Positions 5,229 through 7,375 of a DNA stretch of 7,375 nucleotides are shown one piece after another. The stretch's first letter is position 1; each line of letters starts with the position of its first letter. Origin of the DNA: Gammaproteobacteria bacterium (GTDB taxonomy: Bacteria; Pseudomonadota; Gammaproteobacteria; Chromatiales; Chromatiaceae). The translations under genes were made by a program, and so were the position numbers. Below the pieces are notes generated by a model. The model was not told where the DNA came from. It searched no databases and saw only the letters and a program-made list of their open reading frames with translations. Where the stretch lies: the NCBI GenBank assembly GCA_030620735.1, contig JAUXDV010000096.1, forward strand, positions 1-7,375, written 5' to 3'.

Positions 5229-5383
5229 CACACAGAAGAGGGACGGCAGGGCAAACAGGATCGGGAAGTTATTTTTGGACAACGACTTACCTTGTAAATC
5301 GTCAGGCAATCGCTATTCAAAGGAAAAATAGGTTAAAATGTCAGGCCTTTAATTCTATAGCAATTTAACTCCTCTCCATCTCT
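5229..5383. other. Non-coding leader region before ccmA
   Basis: The repeat similarity stops around 5228. The remaining 155 bases become AT-rich towards ccmA and contain no protein-like frame or RNA gene that I recognise. No FNR-type inverted site (TTGAT-N4-ATCAA) is visible, so oxygen control of the ccm genes is not supported here. Confidence 0.5.
5334..5339 (+). promoter_or_regulatory. ccmA: Possible -10 hexamer for the ccm operon
   Basis: TAAAAT matches TATAAT at 5 of 6 positions and lies 44 bases before the ccmA start. No convincing -35 lies 16-18 bases upstream. TTGGAC at 5275-5280 resembles a -35 but is far too distant. This is only a weak pointer to where transcription may begin. Confidence 0.22.
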
Positions 5384-6025
5384 GTGACCGACTTACCAAA
5401 TTCCACACTTCATCTGCAGGCTGATTCAGTCGAGTGCAGCCGTGATGACCGTCTCCTGTTCGAGAATCTCTCTGTCGACGTATCCGGCGGTGAGGCGCTG
5501 ATCCTGGAGGGGCGCAACGGCACCGGCAAGACCACGCTGCTGCGCATCCTGTGTGGATTGCGCCGCCCGGACGAGGGCGAGGTGCGCTGGAGCGGCGTTT
5601 CCATCGAGGAGTGCGCCGTCGATTTTCATCGTCACATGGTCTATGTCGGCCATCTTGACGGCATCAAGCGCGAGTTGACTGCATTGGAAAATTTGCGTGT
5701 GCTGCAGACGCTCAGCGGCAGGGGAAGATACAGCGTTGAAGAGGCGCTGGAGGCTGTCAAGCTGGGCGGCTTTGAAGATATTCCGGTGCATTTTCTCTCC
5801 GCAGGGCAGAAACGCCGCGCTGCGCTGGCGCGTTTGCTGGTGACTGATGCGCGGCTGTGGGTATTGGACGAGCCTTTTACCTCACTGGACGTGTACGGCA
5901 TCGAACTGGTCGAGAGCCTCATGGATAATCATTTGTCCACAGCTGGCGCCCTGGTGATGACATCCCATCACCAGGTGCATCTCTCTGCAGGCGTCGTCAA
6001 ACGCCTGAATCTCTCGGCGGACTAG
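5384..6025 (+). CDS. ccmA: Haem exporter ATP-binding protein CcmA
   Basis: This is the cytoplasmic ATPase of the CcmABCD complex of system I cytochrome c maturation; ATP hydrolysis is needed to release haem-loaded CcmE. It has 213 residues, close to the family norm. Walker A is GRNGTGKTT (43-51; Arg and Thr replace the common Pro and Ala), the ABC signature is LSAGQ (138-142), Walker B is LWVLDEP (158-164) with D162 and catalytic E163, the D-loop is SLD (167-169), and the switch His is H195 in TSHH. The start is GTG at 5384; there is no upstream ATG in frame and the preceding bases are pyrimidine-rich with no Shine-Dalgarno, so the exact start is less certain than the identity. ccmB begins three bases after the stop. 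Confidence 0.94.
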   Translation: MTDLPNSTLHLQADSVECSRDDRLLFENLSVDVSGGEALILEGRNGTGKTTLLRILCGLRRPDEGEVRWSGVSIEECAVDFHRHMVYVGHLDGIKRELTALENLRVLQTLSGRGRYSVEEALEAVKLGGFEDIPVHFLSAGQKRRAALARLLVTDARLWVLDEPFTSLDVYGIELVESLMDNHLSTAGALVMTSHHQVHLSAGVVKRLNLSAD

Positions 6026-6028
6026 GCG

Positions 6029-6703
6029 ATGTCTGTGTGGCAAGCATTTATTGAGCTGTTAAAACGGGATTTGCGCCTGGCGATGCGCCGCCGCGCCGAG
6101 ATTGCCAATCCGCTGCTGTTTTTTGTGATGGTGATCGTACTGTTCCCGCTGGGTGTTGGCGCCGAGCCGAATCTGCTGGAACGCATGTCCGCCGGCGTCG
6201 TGTGGGTGGCTGCATTGCTGGCGGCATTGTTGACGCTGGACAGCATTTTTCGCTCGGATTTTGAGGATGGCACCCTCGAGCAGTTGCTGCTCAGCGCGCA
6301 GCCGCTCTCTGTCATGGTGCTGGCGAAGGTGGTTGCCCACTGGCTGGTGACCGGTTTGCCGCTGCTGCTGGTTGCGCCGTTGTTGGCCATGCTGCTGGGG
6401 ATGAAATCCGAGGCTATGGGGACATTGATGCTCTCGCTGCTTCTGGGTACGCCGGTGTTGAGTCTCATCGGCGCTATTGGCGTGGCATTAACCGTGGGAC
6501 TGCGACGCGCCGGTGTGATATTGTCGCTGCTGGTTTTGCCGCTGTATGTACCGGTATTGATCTTCGGTGCAGCCGCGGTGGATGCCGCAGCTTCCGGGCT
6601 GCCGGTCGCCGGGCAGCTCTATATACTTGCAGCTTTCCTGGCAATGGCGCTGTCGCTGGCGCCTGTGGCGGCTGCTTCTGCATTACGTATAAGTCTGAGT
6701 TGA
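6029..6703 (+). CDS. ccmB: Haem exporter permease CcmB
   Basis: This inner-membrane subunit pairs with the CcmA ATPase in the CcmABCD complex. It has 224 residues and closely resembles E. coli CcmB. A basic cytoplasmic N-terminus is followed by AEIANPLLFF (23-32) and about six membrane segments, roughly at 27-43, 56-70, 101-123, 130-152, 159-184 and 193-218. The loop FRSDFEDGTLEQL (74-86) after segment two is a family signature and probably a contact with CcmA. The ATG lies three bases after the ccmA stop and ccmC begins one base after this stop, so the three genes form one transcription unit. Confidence 0.95.
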   Translation: MSVWQAFIELLKRDLRLAMRRRAEIANPLLFFVMVIVLFPLGVGAEPNLLERMSAGVVWVAALLAALLTLDSIFRSDFEDGTLEQLLLSAQPLSVMVLAKVVAHWLVTGLPLLLVAPLLAMLLGMKSEAMGTLMLSLLLGTPVLSLIGAIGVALTVGLRRAGVILSLLVLPLYVPVLIFGAAAVDAAASGLPVAGQLYILAAFLAMALSLAPVAAASALRISLS

Positions 6704-6704
6704 T

Positions 6705-7375
6705 ATGAATAGTTTCATGAGATGGATTCACAAATGGGGTTCTCCGCCCTGGTTCTACCGGGTCAGCGGCAAGATGCTACCGTGGTTGACCGGGCTGTTC
6801 GCCATCACCCTGGTTTATGGTCTCTATGCCGGCCTGGTGCTGGCTCCCGCCGATTACCAGCAGGGAGACAGCTTCCGCATCATCTATGTGCATGTTCCGG
6901 CCGCCTGGATGGGGATGTTCATCTACATGGTGATGGCCGCTGCCGCAGTGGTGCACCTGGTGTGGCGCATAAAACTTGCTGACGTGGTGCTCATCAGCAG
7001 CGCCCCGATCGGCGCGGCGTTTGCCTTTATCGCGCTGGTGACAGGCTCCCTGTGGGGCAAGCCGATGTGGGGCACCTGGTGGACCTGGGATGCGCGCCTG
7101 ACATCGGAGCTGCTGCTGCTGTTTATCTACCTGGGGATCATTGCGCTGCACTCCGCAGTGGAAGATCGTCAGAGCGCCGGTCGGGCAACTGCTGTGCTGA
7201 CGCTGGTCGGCGTGGTCAATATTCCGATTATTCACTACTCGGTGGTGTGGTGGAACACGCTGCATCAGGGCACGACGGTGATGAGACTGGATGGGCCGGC
7301 TATAGCCCCACAAATGTTATGGCCACTATTATCAATGGCAATTGCATTCAAACTCTATTACGTTATCGTGATGAT
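6705..7375 (+). CDS. ccmC: Haem lyase/transfer protein CcmC (3' end outside the window)
   Basis: This inner-membrane protein of the haem-handling superfamily binds haem on the periplasmic side and passes it to the chaperone CcmE. 223 codons are visible of about 245-260 and the frame stays open to the edge. The periplasmic WWD motif WGKPMWGTWWTWD spans 117-129. The two axial haem histidines of the family are H63 (YVHVPAA) and H177 (IIHYSVVWW). About six membrane segments are present, roughly at 28-48, 66-86, 92-114, 132-149, 160-177 and 204-220. The first ATG, one base after ccmB, was chosen; a second in-frame ATG at 6717 is equally compatible with the E. coli N-terminus. There is no sign of frameshift. 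Confidence 0.94.
   Translation, partial: MNSFMRWIHKWGSPPWFYRVSGKMLPWLTGLFAITLVYGLYAGLVLAPADYQQGDSFRIIYVHVPAAWMGMFIYMVMAAAAVVHLVWRIKLADVVLISSAPIGAAFAFIALVTGSLWGKPMWGTWWTWDARLTSELLLLFIYLGIIALHSAVEDRQSAGRATAVLTLVGVVNIPIIHYSVVWWNTLHQGTTVMRLDGPAIAPQMLWPLLSMAIAFKLYYVIVM

Noticed and set aside
5094..5309. 71-codon minus-strand open frame in the rdgB-ccmA gap
   Set aside because: It spans the mosaic hairpin repeat; its codons coincide with stem-loops shared with the other gap, so it is repeat read as protein. The plus-strand frames at 5025-5297 and 5156-5368 fail for the same reason.
5229..5383. FNR or ArcA control site for the ccm operon
   Set aside because: No inverted site resembling TTGAT-N4-ATCAA was found in the region.
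6777..7313. 178-codon minus-strand open frame opposite ccmC
   Set aside because: It is a His/Gln-rich shadow of the strongly supported ccmC frame, with no independent motifs.

Overview
The window reads as ordinary chromosomal DNA from a gammaproteobacterium, possibly a sulfur-oxidising or Chromatiales-like lineage. The evidence is the aromatic amino acid order pheA-hisC-tyrA, the Pseudomonas-like P-protein, the E. coli-like RdgB and CcmA/B/C, and moderately GC-rich codons. The lineage is an inference from protein resemblance and gene order, not from a database search. All eight genes belong to known families. The least explained DNA is in the two gene-free gaps.

Layout. Positions 1-948 hold the 3' part of a short-form serA (3-phosphoglycerate dehydrogenase with an ACT domain). 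A 440-base gap (949-1388) is packed with small repeats: a 10-nt-period CACAGAT block, a GTAG-headed palindrome resembling REP elements, a weak terminator-like hairpin, a 62-bp CACGAAA element with inverted ends, a candidate promoter, and a 110-bp element with 11-bp imperfect inverted ends. Next comes pheA-hisC-tyrA (1389-4467), whose three genes are joined by two ATGA overlaps. rdgB lies on the minus strand (4459-5052) and overlaps the end of tyrA by 9 bases. A second gap (5053-5383) carries a larger relative of the repeat seen before pheA, then AT-rich DNA leading to ccmA. ccmA-ccmB-ccmC (5384 to the window edge) run on the plus strand, and ccmC is cut off by the edge.

How the genes work together. 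SerA starts serine synthesis. PheA converts chorismate to prephenate and then phenylpyruvate, TyrA converts prephenate to 4-hydroxyphenylpyruvate, and the HisC-type aminotransferase between them could transaminate both keto acids as well as histidinol phosphate. RdgB cleans the nucleotide pool of deaminated purines. CcmA, CcmB and CcmC begin the system I cytochrome c maturation pathway, loading haem onto CcmE; ccmD and later genes would lie beyond the window.

I found no new enzymatic or defence system. The most interesting signal is the modular repeat shared by the two gaps. It has two exact blocks of 16 and 15 nt, stem-loops whose stems differ while remaining paired, and a 51-nt hairpin module present in only one copy.
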